Under the pieces are notes generated by a model that made no database searches, was not told the DNA's origin, and saw nothing but the letters and a program-made list of their open reading frames with translations. From positions 248,644-312,643 of the forward strand of contig BJOX01000183.1 in NCBI GenBank assembly GCA_009731375.1: DNA of 64,000 nt. The letters are read 5' to 3'. Position numbers and translations under genes: made by a program. Position 1 is the first letter of the stretch, and each line of letters opens with the position of its first letter. The DNA comes from Paulinella micropora (taxonomy: Eukaryota > Cercozoa > Imbricatea > Euglyphida). Below, piece by piece: positions 13,044 to 21,990 of this stretch.

Positions 13044-13272
13044 TACGCGCAAACAGAAGAGAGCGGAATATGTAAAAGAAAGAAGAAAACAGAAATATAC
13101 ATGTGTATGTGGTAAAGTAATAGGTATATATGGAAAATATCAACACGAAAAATCTGACTTTCATAGAGACTACTTCGCAGAGAAAGAAGAGGTTATGATA
13201 GGAGGACATAAAGTTATTCGTATAATTCGTAGAAATGACGACATTGAAAGATATTATAAAAATCACTCGTGA
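13033..13272 (+). CDS. small zinc-finger protein
   Basis: 79 residues, strongly basic at the N-terminus. The core holds C-V-C, then H and H spaced as C-x-C-x12-H-x5-H, followed by a charged C-terminus. Short C-x-C...H...H proteins of this kind are common in polinton-like viruses, virophages and giant viruses, where they are presumed to bind nucleic acid. It is the first gene inside the left inverted repeat, and its ATG sits in the middle of a perfect 20-bp palindrome. The cluster of small genes it starts leads into PolB, which fits an early regulatory role, but function is not shown by the sequence. Confidence 0.65.
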   Translation: MFEITRKQKRAEYVKERRKQKYTCVCGKVIGIYGKYQHEKSDFHRDYFAEKEEVMIGGHKVIRIIRRNDDIERYYKNHS

Positions 13273-13297
13273 TTTGTTATAATAATGTTATAAAAAT

Positions 13298-13346
13298 AAA
13301 ATGTAAAATCATTTAAAGAAATAAATATTATTACTTATATAATATG
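13298..13346 (+). promoter_or_regulatory. duplicated promoter-like module, copy 1
   Basis: A 40-50 base AT-rich block starting AAAATGTAAAA, containing TTTAAAGAAATAAAT and TTACTTATA, ends at the ATG at 13344. The same block precedes the ATG at 13661 (13611-13663) with only a few differences. Conservation upstream of two unrelated small genes suggests a promoter or 5' leader. Confidence 0.55.
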
Positions 13347-13508
13347 TCTTCTATAATGATACAAGCGGACAAGGAATTGAAAGAACTATACAACTTACAT
13401 TTTCCAGAAGCATTAGCAGACGATAGAAGGATTAAGAAATACACTAGAAGAGAAACGCTTCAACGATATAGCAAAGCCTTTATGATGAACAGAAAAACAA
13501 AGCATTAG
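13344..13508 (+). CDS. 54-residue protein of unknown function
   Basis: Starts MSSIMIQADK and ends NRKTKH. The protein is charged and probably helical, with no recognised motif. It is supported as a gene by the promoter-like module directly upstream, shared with the next small gene, and by its collinear position between two other small genes. TATATAAT lies immediately before the ATG. It is too short for a family call. Confidence 0.5.
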   Translation: MSSIMIQADKELKELYNLHFPEALADDRRIKKYTRRETLQRYSKAFMMNRKTKH

Positions 13509-13660
13509 AGGCCCCAACAATGTTGAATATCCACAAATGGCAAATTTGTGAAGAAGCAATCACACAACTTAAATTAAGGGTGATGATTGTATTAAATAAT
13601 AATTTAATTTAAAATGTAAAACCATTTAAAGAAATAAATTATATTACTTATAATATAGAT
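13509..13660 (+). promoter_or_regulatory. intergenic region with module copy 2
   Basis: It contains a hairpin (CACAAAT and a complementary ATTTGTG near 13536-13554) and, at 13611-13660, the second copy of the promoter-like module. Confidence 0.45.
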
Positions 13661-13837
13661 ATGGGGAGACACAAGAAATATCTCACACCCGAGGACAAAC
13701 GAAAGGCTAACTCCGAAAAGGCGCTCGCATATTACAAAAGAAATAAGGATGAAATTAATCAAAAGAGGAAGGAGCAATTAAAAGAACGAAACAGAAAACT
13801 TAAGGAATATGAAGAAATGAAGGCGAGAGGAGTATAA
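13661..13837 (+). CDS. small basic coiled-coil protein
   Basis: 58 residues starting MGRHKKYLTP, with a high density of K, E and R and a likely continuous helix. The opening GRxKKYLT followed by a YYKRNKDEIN-type segment resembles the N-termini of small proteins in polinton-like and giant viruses, some of which continue into a zinc finger that is absent here. It sits directly upstream of PolB on the same strand. A poly-A run (13838-13849) follows the stop. Confidence 0.55.
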   Translation: MGRHKKYLTPEDKRKANSEKALAYYKRNKDEINQKRKEQLKERNRKLKEYEEMKARGV

Positions 13838-13971
13838 AAAAAAAAAAAACGAAAAATGATTTTTTATAAATGAATTTCATGTTAAAGGTAAGACAATCTT
13901 ATATATATAAAGGTAAAACAATTTAATTTATTTTCATTATTTTTATATCCTCACTAATATAAAAGTAAAAT

Positions 13972-16900
13972 ATGCCACCACCATTACCGCCCAGACCAAC
14001 GAAGGAAAATGTAGAACTAGCGAAAGTAAGGGTGAATTTGAAGAAAACTACAACCAGAGAAAACAAAAGGGAATTTAAAGTAGTAGAGTTAAAATCTAGG
14101 CGAGACAATAGATTAAATTCTCTTACATACGAGAAGCAAGGATTAGACATAAACTTTTATGATACTGACGCATTAGAGCGAGAGGTTCTACTTCCTATAC
14201 TATTAGATGCTAAAAGAAATGGGATGACAGGAAACGCCGATGTTCATATCACTATAACCTACATAACAGACCACGAAGAATTAAATAGATATTATAAAAA
14301 GAAGAAATTTAATTCTTTTCAAATTAAAAACTATGATGCTTTCATTGAAATGTTGAATGAGTTTAACATAAGCAGTATTGAAGCATCGGGATTAGGTTAT
14401 GATCGGATTATTGAATACGCTAAGGTAGTAGTAATTCAAGAAAACGGAGGAGGATGCTATGAGGGAAAATACAAAAGCAAACAAACGAAATATGAGGAAA
14501 GTATATTAATATCTCCCGCTAGCAAAAATAATAATTGCTTATTCTTCCTTTGTAAAGACATTCTTAATATGCCACTTATTAATAGAAAAAGATGTAATGA
14601 TATTAGAGAACAATTCAATCTTTCTAATGATTGCCCTATACCATTCTCTACGGCCGTAAAAATCCTTAATACTTTGATAAAGGCAGGAAAGACATATAAA
14701 ATAACAAATTCTCTAACAAAGGAGACAATAAGCACAAACGAAATAGGAGAAGAAGCGGATATTATGATTTACTTAGAGAATAACCACTATTTTGGATTAA
14801 TTAAAAGATGTAAAAAGAAATGTGAAAAATGCTTAACTAAGTATTTTACTAAGCACACTTGTAATCCAAAAGTTATCAATTACGCGAATAGAGAAATATT
14901 AAAGAATGGAAAGAGACATCTAATAACGAAGGCTCATAAAGAAAAATATAATAATAAAGATGAACTTCTTCATTATGACCTTGAAACTTTTAGAAATAAC
15001 ACTCTTGCTGACGGCTTTGATATTCACGACTGCTATATAGTCGGATATACTCAAGGGACGGAAGGATTTAAATATTATGCTGGTATTGATTGTATTTCTA
15101 AATTTCTGGATTTAGTCTTAGAGAGAGGAAGAAAGTTAGCATTAGAATGGGCTAACAAACGACCACCATATCTCCAACGCGTCGGAGATATTCCAGTCAA
15201 GAAAGTAGCAGGAGTAAGAAAGAAAAAGAAGAAAGATGAAGAAGCACCAATTTTATATGTGAATGGTTTTAACGGGGCGAAGTTTGACCACTACTTTATT
15301 AAACAGGAATTAATAAGAAGAGGTATCAAACCAAAATCACATATGATTAATAACGGCTCAATAATCTCTTTACAATTTGAAAATATATCAAAATGTGGGA
15401 TATGTGTAAGCATACTCAGGGGACGTTAAAAGAAAACTTAGAAAATATGAAATGTAAAACTCTTAAAGGAGATTTTGACCACGACAAGGCATCTACTTGG
15501 GAAACAATGAGCGAAGAATTAAGAAATAAGTGTCTTGAATATTTGAAGTGCGATGTTATGGGGTTAAAAGAGTTATATGACAAAATAAAGACAGAGATAT
15601 TTGAAAAACACTCAGTGAATTTAACTTCGTACATTTCAACTTCAAGCCTTGCTTTCAATATCTGGAAGAAAATGATTGATGGTAAGCACGATGTAAGATT
15701 CCCAACTATTGAACAAGAGAAGGCATTTAGAAAAGCGGTTATCGGAGCAAGAACATATCCAAGCAAAAAAAAGATTTATTTCAAAACAATACAACGACTA
15801 CTTAGCAGGGAAAATCACATTTGACAAATTAACCGATTATTTAGTTGATGCGGATGTCGTATCTTTATACCCAACAGCGATGCTTAATTTATTCATGGTT
15901 GGAGAAATTAAGATGGCTATTGCACCATTTGATTATAATAATCTTCCTATCTGTATTTACAATGTTGATTATATCTCACCAAAAGACATATTACATTCAA
16001 GAATAGGACAGAGAAATAAAATGGGTTCATTAAAGTGGAATTTAGCGGATATGAAAGACCAATGGCTCACAAGTGTTGATATTGAAGATATGATTAAGGA
16101 AGGCTACGATATAACAGTTCATAAAGGATACTATACAGAGGAGGCTGAACCAGTTTTCAAAGAATATATATTAGAAATGTTTAAGGCGAAAGAAAATAGC
16201 GAAAAAGGCACACCGCAATATTTATTAGCCAAACTATTTATGAATTCGTTATACGGAAAGATGATACAACGACCTATCCCAACAGAAGCAGAATATATTA
16301 AATCAAATGAGGAGTATTGGAAATTTTGGACGAAAAATTATATATCTGATGTGGTTGAATTCAAAGATAAAGACGGAAACAAACTTTGGCACGTATCTGG
16401 AATTCCTAGAAAGGAAGAAATAATTGAAGGTAGCATAACTAAACCTTCTCACTACGGGGCTTTCATTCTAGCATATAGCAGGCGAATTATGTATAACTAC
16501 ATAAAAAAGGCTAATCCAAATAAAGAAATAGAGGCTGATTTCTATTACACCGATACCGATAGTCTAGTGTTGCATGTTATGTTCGCCAAACTAATCAAAA
16601 GACTTGGTGATAAATCTCTTGGTGGAATAACAGACGACTTAGGAGATTGTTGTAAGATCATAAGAGGAATATGGATTGCTCCTAAATTGTATATGTTAGA
16701 ATTTACAACGAATGAAGCCTTTCTCCCTTACCTTACTAAGAATGACTTGAAACATAAAGACAAAGGTGTTCATATAATTGAATGCTACGAAAACGAAGGA
16801 GTAAAAAAGAGATACTACCACCTTAGAGGTAAGGGATTGAATTCAAAAGGCTTGAATCCAGAAGTATATGAAAAGATGGATTNNNNNNNNNNATTTAGGT

Positions 16901-17115
16901 GAAAGCATTGAAAATGTTAGAGATTTTCAAATGAAGAAAATTCATTTATCACGAAATAGCAAACAGCAAAACATTAACCATTTCAGCATAGTTCATACTA
17001 CAAACATAAAAAAGAAAGTTAATGAGAATAAATGGTNNNNNNNNNNGGTCGGGAGTTTATCAATGAAAATGATAGTATTCCTTACGGGTATCAAACGATG
17101 TTTATGAGCGAGTGA
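13972..17115 (+). CDS. polB: protein-primed family B DNA polymerase, two frameshifts and two gaps
   Basis: This is the replicative polymerase expected to copy the linear element from its protein-primed termini. In the first frame (13972-15429) residues 1-330 include an NNNCLFF motif (C189) and H272, an OTU-protease-like pattern, and a C-x2-C-x7-H-x-C zinc knuckle (284-297). Exonuclease motif I is DLE at 336-338 and motif II is N-G-x3-FD near 434-439. Reading then moves to a second frame around 15390, holding exonuclease III (YLKCD near 15540). It moves again at an A8 run (15765-15772) to a third frame with DADVVSLYP (motif A), KLFMNSLYGK (motif B) and YTDTDS (motif C). 10-N gaps at 16883 and 17037 interrupt the thumb. 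The end (PYGYQTMFMSE) is read in one more frame and stops at 17115. All catalytic motifs survive, so indel errors or very recent decay are both possible. Confidence 0.93.
15168..15191. repeat. 24-bp near-palindrome inside polB
   Basis: It begins ATATCTCC and ends GGAGATAT, with one mismatched pair. It codes for YLQRVGDI between exonuclease motifs I and II. It resembles the inner arms of the hairpin at 19532-19551. Confidence 0.7.
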
Positions 17116-17193
17116 AACGATAGCGCAATTCTAAAATAACAATACAAATAATTAATTTTTTTCAATAAATTTTTTACCAGTCTATATATACCA

Positions 17194-17481
17194 ATGACCA
17201 CCCTCACCAGACTATGCAAGAAGTTTGAGAAACTCTCTATTGAAAATAAAAAAGAAACATTTTCTCTTACCGATGTTAAAAAGATAATTAACGACGAAAT
17301 CCAAATGATTGAAAATGCGCGGGCTGGCAAGCCAACCGATGTTTTTCCATTTGGTAAATATCGTGGCAAGAAAATTCAAGATGTAGCGGTTATTGATAAG
17401 CCATATCTTGAATGGGTTATGAAACAGCCGTGGTTTGAAAAATTTACAGACATTAAAAGTGAAGTAAAAAAATACATATAA
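17194..17481 (+). CDS. GKYKGK-domain protein, paralog 1
   Basis: 95 residues. The C-terminal half carries FGKYRGKKIQDVA followed by DKPYLEWV, the signature of a small domain found at the C-terminus of ExoX-like exonucleases and in QSregVF_b/DUF3820 proteins. The N-terminus is helical and charged. The next gene (17637) has the same domain, so the pair arose by duplication. Both genes share the leader TATATACCAATGACC at the start. A hairpin with a 16-nt loop lies 6 nt past the stop. The domain's role is unknown; association with nucleases suggests nucleic acid handling. Confidence 0.65.
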   Translation: MTTLTRLCKKFEKLSIENKKETFSLTDVKKIINDEIQMIENARAGKPTDVFPFGKYRGKKIQDVAVIDKPYLEWVMKQPWFEKFTDIKSEVKKYI

Positions 17482-17487
17482 TTGATA

Positions 17488-17532
17488 TTCGTAAATCCAC
17501 ACTCCCGCTACCGCTCCCGTGTGTTTTACGAA
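17488..17532 (+). terminator. hairpin after paralog 1, conserved loop
   Basis: An outer 8-bp stem (TTCGTAAA with TTTACGAA) and an inner 5-bp stem (CACAC with GTGTG) enclose a 16-nt loop. The 26-base CACAC-loop-GTGTG core recurs with one change at 30433-30458, where the outer stem is different. In both places the hairpin is 5-6 nt after a stop codon and has the same orientation relative to that gene. Confidence 0.7.
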
Positions 17533-17636
17533 CATTGTTTTCTTTTAATTATTTTTATTTAAATTTTTTTTTGATGTTTTAGAATAAGCGAGAGTGCGTA
17601 GCACGAAGCGTAATTCTTAAATATCTTTATATACCA

Positions 17637-18134
17637 ATGACCGACCTGAGCACCAAACAGGACTACTTGAATGAAATTGAAAAATGGAACCTTGATGTTT
17701 CTATTAAGAAACCCACTATTAAATGGACTAAGCCTGACATTGTTTCTTTTTATGAGCAATATAAACCCAATGTTGATTTCAAACAAAATCAACATTATGA
17801 CAATGTTAAAGTAGTTATTCCGTTAGAAGAAACATTAGCAAAAATGATGGAGGAACCAAGCACTCCATTCACAATGGCCGATTTAAAAGAGACTGGTATC
17901 ACTGAAATCAAGGCTAATGTCGGCGAAGAGATAGCACAACACGAAACCGATGTTTTTCTTCAATATGGTAAGTATAAAAAAATGAAAATTGAAGATGTCG
18001 CTAAGATTGACAAACCATACCTTGAATATTTAATTCAAGATCCTTATTTTAATAACAAAGATGCGGTAAAAAATATTTGTGATAATTTATTCTATCGTTT
18101 TTTTTTTGGCTTTATTGGTCTTCTACGAAATTGA
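17637..18134 (+). CDS. GKYKGK-domain protein, paralog 2
   Basis: 165 residues with the domain near the C-terminus (QYGKYKKMKIEDVA, then DKPYLEYL). About 75 extra residues precede it compared with the 95-residue neighbour. Part of this extra segment (NVDFKQNQH) is encoded by a perfect hairpin (17769-17796) whose sequence family recurs outside genes. The C-terminus FYRFFFGF comes from a T-rich run and may be altered by an indel. The gene ends overlapping the convergent minus-strand lectin-like gene by 23 bases. Confidence 0.6.
   Translation: MTDLSTKQDYLNEIEKWNLDVSIKKPTIKWTKPDIVSFYEQYKPNVDFKQNQHYDNVKVVIPLEETLAKMMEEPSTPFTMADLKETGITEIKANVGEEIAQHETDVFLQYGKYKKMKIEDVAKIDKPYLEYLIQDPYFNNKDAVKNICDNLFYRFFFGFIGLLRN
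17769..17796. repeat. hairpin repeat inside a coding region
   Basis: AATGTTGATTT and AAATCAACATT form an 11-bp perfect stem with a 6-nt loop, read in frame by the second GKYKGK gene. The same arms occur at 32586-32613 between genes and, with one extra pair, at 32828-32858. Confidence 0.8.
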
Positions 18135-19455
18135 CTATAACACTCACATTTCCCCCATTCGCAACAGTCGCAACAGACTTTTGTAAAAATGTTAGATTTT
18201 CACTAGGAGATAGTTGTATGTCGTAAGTTCGCAGGTCAATAAGTTGGCTAGAAGTAGCATTAACATAAAGTTTTAGAATAACATCTGTTATAGTGGCACC
18301 ACCGAGGGCAGTCGCAGCGGTGTCCTTTGATACGATTGAAGTCGCGGCATCAACATCGGCAAAGTTCTCCGCCGTTAGTGTTCCAGTCGTTTTCACGATT
18401 CGCACTATATTAACTTTGCTGTCTTCGTTTGATATACTCACGAGAGTTGGATAAACGATTGAATAATTTGTTAAGGCACCATTAAAAAGTGATTTATTTT
18501 TTATGCTGAGAATTGGGCTTTCAGTGGTGCTCGCCTTTTCATCTCCTTCCGCTTCGTTAGATATGCTGGTATTAATAGTATTTGAGCCCTCAATGAATAA
18601 ACTGGCACTCGCTGTTTTAAGAGTTTGTATTCCAGTCTTTGCATCATTCTTTATTACTGCTGTAAAGGGTAATGTTGTATTTCGCAGACTTACACCAGTA
18701 TTAGCATTCGCATACTCAATCATATGAACTAATTGAAATAGTCCTGTTATGGGATTTTCAATGTAAAACTTAATAGCACCAAATCCGAGATACTGAAATT
18801 GAATTTGAAATACATTTCCTCTGTTCCATTTCATCTCGGGCATAGCCGCAGTTCCGTCGCATGGGTCATCCCAGTTTTTTTGGTCTTTATATTCTACGAC
18901 CCCTCCTTTACAATGTGCAATACTCATTCCTGCTTGATTTTTGTAAAAATAAAATCCATCAACAAGCCCATTTCCTATTCCGATAAACGAATAGTAATCT
19001 TTTGTATCATCAGTTGTCCATAGAGCAGTAAAGCGTGCAAGGACACCTGTTCCAGTTCTATATTTTATTCTCCTTTTACTTACCAATCTAGCATCCGCCG
19101 TGGCATCCGCTTGAGTTGCTAATACAGCCATATTTTCCAAAAATGAAACGGAAGCCTTTGTTTCTGTTTTTGTCCATATCCTAGTATTGGTATATGGAAA
19201 GATTTCTTGCAAAACTGGTGTTAATTGAGCAGTCGTTGCTTCGCCGAAGGCAGTTTTCATATTGTTGGTTTCAATTTCGCCATCATATCCTACACTGACA
19301 TTTATTAAGTTTCCGTCAGGATTTTCTGCGATTAAACTTGTTTTAAGTGTTCCATCGTTTTCGCACTTAACATCAACAAAATTATTGGCTTCATCTTGTG
19401 CGATTAAATTTCTCTGGTGAGGCATTGATATTTTATAATGGCGCTCACGTTTCAC
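18112..19455 (-). CDS. phage-like lectin/adhesin structural protein
   Basis: 447 residues from the first Met; the better start is probably M11 (base 19425), because TATAAAATATCAATG then forms the leader, as in neighbouring genes. Residues about 80-290 follow a pattern known from uncharacterised structural proteins of tailed phages and large viruses: an FPY...W opening, a basic RRIKYR-TG strand, GIGNGLVDGFYF, a WNRG segment, then QYLGFGAIKFYI, and a closing LP motif. The rest is Thr/Ser/Ala-rich beta sequence like a fibre or spike. No signal peptide or membrane segment is seen. It lies next to the capsid gene on the same strand, behind a nested hairpin, so a virion surface role in host recognition is inferred. 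Assignment comes from pattern recognition, not from a search. Confidence 0.55.
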   Translation of the reverse strand: MKRERHYKISMPHQRNLIAQDEANNFVDVKCENDGTLKTSLIAENPDGNLINVSVGYDGEIETNNMKTAFGEATTAQLTPVLQEIFPYTNTRIWTKTETKASVSFLENMAVLATQADATADARLVSKRRIKYRTGTGVLARFTALWTTDDTKDYYSFIGIGNGLVDGFYFYKNQAGMSIAHCKGGVVEYKDQKNWDDPCDGTAAMPEMKWNRGNVFQIQFQYLGFGAIKFYIENPITGLFQLVHMIEYANANTGVSLRNTTLPFTAVIKNDAKTGIQTLKTASASLFIEGSNTINTSISNEAEGDEKASTTESPILSIKNKSLFNGALTNYSIVYPTLVSISNEDSKVNIVRIVKTTGTLTAENFADVDAATSIVSKDTAATALGGATITDVILKLYVNATSSQLIDLRTYDIQLSPSENLTFLQKSVATVANGGNVSVIVNFVEDQ

Positions 19456-19517
19456 TCACGCTTATTATAAAATATCGTTTTTTTTAAATACCAAAAAATA
19501 AATATTTTACTTTTCAC

Positions 19518-19577
19518 GATATTTGTAAATTATCTCCAACACGTTGGAGATTCACGAAAAGCGAATTTACAAATATC
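19518..19577 (-). terminator. nested hairpin at the capsid gene stop
   Basis: A perfect 14-bp outer stem (GATATTTGTAAATT at 19518-19531 with 19564-19577) encloses a 9-bp inner stem (ATCTCCAAC with GTTGGAGAT, 19532-19551). The outer stem reaches into the capsid stop codon at 19577-19579. A transcript 3' end signal for the minus-strand capsid transcript is the likely role. Confidence 0.75.
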
Positions 19578-21064
19578 TACGAGATTGTAATCATATTCGC
19601 CTTAACCTGAACCTCTCGCTGAGTAATGGCCACGGTGTAGTGGTTGTAGGCGGCATTTGCGGTGGTCGCAATAAACTCCCATCGTCGCTCAGTATCAAGA
19701 CTTAAACCGCTGATTTCATTTTGGTCTTTGCTCCATAGCGGGCGGGTATTATCCCAAGCATCAACCCAGAACCAATTGTATTTATACACATCGTTATTCA
19801 ACAAGGCCGAACCCTCAACCTTTGGCTTCAAGTACATATAGTCTTCTTCGCTCGCTGTGTCAATGTTGAATTCTTGCTGGCGGGAACCATCCAGAGTAGT
19901 GTAAAAATTGACAACCTTAGTAGCGCCACGATTATCGTTGTCATAGGCTGTGTTCTTTCTTTCTTCTGTGTTAAAAACAGAGTGATAAATCTTCTTCAAA
20001 CGGCGACCATGACCTCTGTCAAATCGCATAATAATGTTTTGGCTTGTGCTTGCTTGTGTAGTATTCTTATAAACATAGGGATAATCAATATTGAAGTTCA
20101 TGCCTTCGGGGCTAGCAATCTTCTGCTGGATTGATTGAATGACATCAGGGTTCGTTTCAACCGCAAGAAACAAGGCAAGATTGGTGACATCAGCAGATAC
20201 AGCCATAGGCATGGTAGCATTTAGTGCGGCAAGATAAGCAGTGCTAATAGCAGTAGCAGCACCATTCGTCACCGTATAACCGGTTCTGTCAGTAGCACCC
20301 CACACAATCCGCATAGTCAAAATCTCTGGAAACATAATAGTCTTATCAAGTGCGAAAATAGTGTTAATAATCATACCCAAAGGAATTTTAACATTAATAC
20401 CCAAAGCGGCATTCGCTCCACTTCCCGCCAGATGCTTCGCCTCGTCGTAATTAACATTTACGGCGGATAGTGCTCCAACTCCAGTCGTTAGAGCAGCATC
20501 ATCATGACGACGAGCAGAAATCACTGGCTCACGCAATAGACCCTGAGTAGAGGCGGCAACATCGTTATTACCATCAACCGCCGCACGAAAGGCTGTTCTA
20601 GTTGCTTCAACAGCACTAATGTTAATCAAGCCGTTAGCATTACACTTTTGGAGCATACACCCCCAACCACTAGCATCGCCGTGGTTAGGAAGGTCTAAGA
20701 AATCCTTCAAACTCATTTCTGGTTTCCACAGCATCTTAGTTACCATTCTGAGATGGTTAAGGTCGCACAGATAAACACCGCTACGGGTTTGAAGTTGTAT
20801 CTGGCTAATTTGTGAAAGGCAGTCCATAAAAATTCTTGAATAAGTGTTAGCACCACCAGCTCTCATAGTATAAGTAAAACTCAAATAAGACCTAGCGAGA
20901 ATAAAAGGTCGGCTAATAAGGTCAAAACTTCGTTCTTGCCCTCCAGCAGTGGTGACTTCAAAGGTTCCAGAGCCCTCACGTGGAGCGAGTTTATTCAAAC
21001 GATACGAAGCACTGATGTAGTCAGTCTTGCTGAAATCCAATTCGCCTCCGTGTTGAGTTGGCAT
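19577..21064 (-). CDS. MCP: major capsid protein, double jelly-roll type
   Basis: 495 residues, intact. It starts MPTQHGGELDFSKTDYISAS and shows the features of Polinton and polinton-like-virus capsid proteins: an early FDLISRPFILARSYLSF strand, a central INVKIPLGMI stretch followed by LDKTIMFPEI and IVWGATD, and a long C-terminal beta-rich half with KYNWFWVDAW. The length fits the family. The protein would form the trimeric capsomers of an icosahedral particle. It lies directly downstream of the minor capsid gene in the usual virion-gene cluster, last in the minus-strand block, and is followed by a nested hairpin. There is no sign of decay, in contrast to several neighbours. Confidence 0.88.
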   Translation of the reverse strand: MPTQHGGELDFSKTDYISASYRLNKLAPREGSGTFEVTTAGGQERSFDLISRPFILARSYLSFTYTMRAGGANTYSRIFMDCLSQISQIQLQTRSGVYLCDLNHLRMVTKMLWKPEMSLKDFLDLPNHGDASGWGCMLQKCNANGLINISAVEATRTAFRAAVDGNNDVAASTQGLLREPVISARRHDDAALTTGVGALSAVNVNYDEAKHLAGSGANAALGINVKIPLGMIINTIFALDKTIMFPEILTMRIVWGATDRTGYTVTNGAATAISTAYLAALNATMPMAVSADVTNLALFLAVETNPDVIQSIQQKIASPEGMNFNIDYPYVYKNTTQASTSQNIIMRFDRGHGRRLKKIYHSVFNTEERKNTAYDNDNRGATKVVNFYTTLDGSRQQEFNIDTASEEDYMYLKPKVEGSALLNNDVYKYNWFWVDAWDNTRPLWSKDQNEISGLSLDTERRWEFIATTANAAYNHYTVAITQREVQVKANMITIS

Positions 21065-21159
21065 TTTGTTTTTAGGTTTTGGCGCTTGAGATTATTAACT
21101 AATTCACAAGAATATGTTTATAGAAAAAAATAAATATTTCTGAAATTAATTAAATTACC

Positions 21160-21967
21160 CTACCTCACCTTTAACAAATTAAAAAATGATGTAAATAAAT
21201 TAAAATAATTAGTTTCTCTGTAAATTAATAATGTTCTAACAATACCCAAACCATTAAGATTTATAGCCTGATCGTTTTCGTCTGTAAGATAAAACCTATA
21301 TACATTATTTGAACTGGTGGATAATTTCTTACCATACTCAGACCCACTTCCGTCGTATATAACGGCTCCAAATGGTATTTCGTTGGCAGTGTATATTTCT
21401 TGTAGCACGTGATTATCTCCTTCACCAACTAAGTCCGATTGAAGGTATAAAGTCTTTTCACCAGTTAAAATAATTACATTTGGCGATTTAATAAAATCAT
21501 TAGCAAAGAAATACGTTGAATTTCTATCAAAACCCATAACCTCGTGGATACGGGTATCACCATCAAATATAAACCGCGGTTGAATACCTCCGTTATTTGA
21601 AACACTGAATGTTAATTTACCATCTNNNNNNNNNNGTATTATTACTGGATACAACATAAGTATAATTATTTGGGCTGTCTGCGGTTAGCACCTCTGACAA
21701 CTTATTTTTTAAGTTGCTCATTGTGTAGTTTCCCTCAGGTATCGTAATTAAAGTCTCATACCCGTCTTCGCTAAGTGTAAAGGTATTGTATGGTGAAGCC
21801 ACAGAGTAATACGATTTCGGCACATAGATATGAAGAATTTTGCAGTGTGTGGGATTGTCTAGTGATTTTAAGTTTATTTCGTGTGTAAAGTCGCTGTCTG
21901 TGCCTGTTATTCGGTTTTTGCTGTTGACATAATAGATTCCAGAACTTCTCCCTCCCTTGTAGTCCAT
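21160..21967 (-). CDS. mCP: minor capsid (penton) protein, interrupted by a 10-N gap
   Basis: Two frames on either side of the gap at 21626-21635 form one protein of about 270 residues. The N-terminal part begins MDYKGGRSSG and contains IYYVNSKNRITGTDSDFTHE, then SYYSV..NTFTL and ITIPEGNYTMSNLKNKL. The C-terminal part contains GKLTFSVSNNGG and ends in a beta-rich segment. This order is characteristic of the single jelly-roll minor capsid proteins of polinton-like viruses and virophages, which occupy the vertices. The gene lies between protease and major capsid genes. The frame change across the gap is explained by the unknown number of missing bases. Confidence 0.8.
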
Positions 21968-21990
21968 GATATATCATATGAATAATTTTT

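Noticed and set aside
13972-17115. Programmed frameshifting in polB
   Set aside because: Shifts occur at unrelated sites and in different directions, and several other genes are broken the same way, so indels or decay explain it better.
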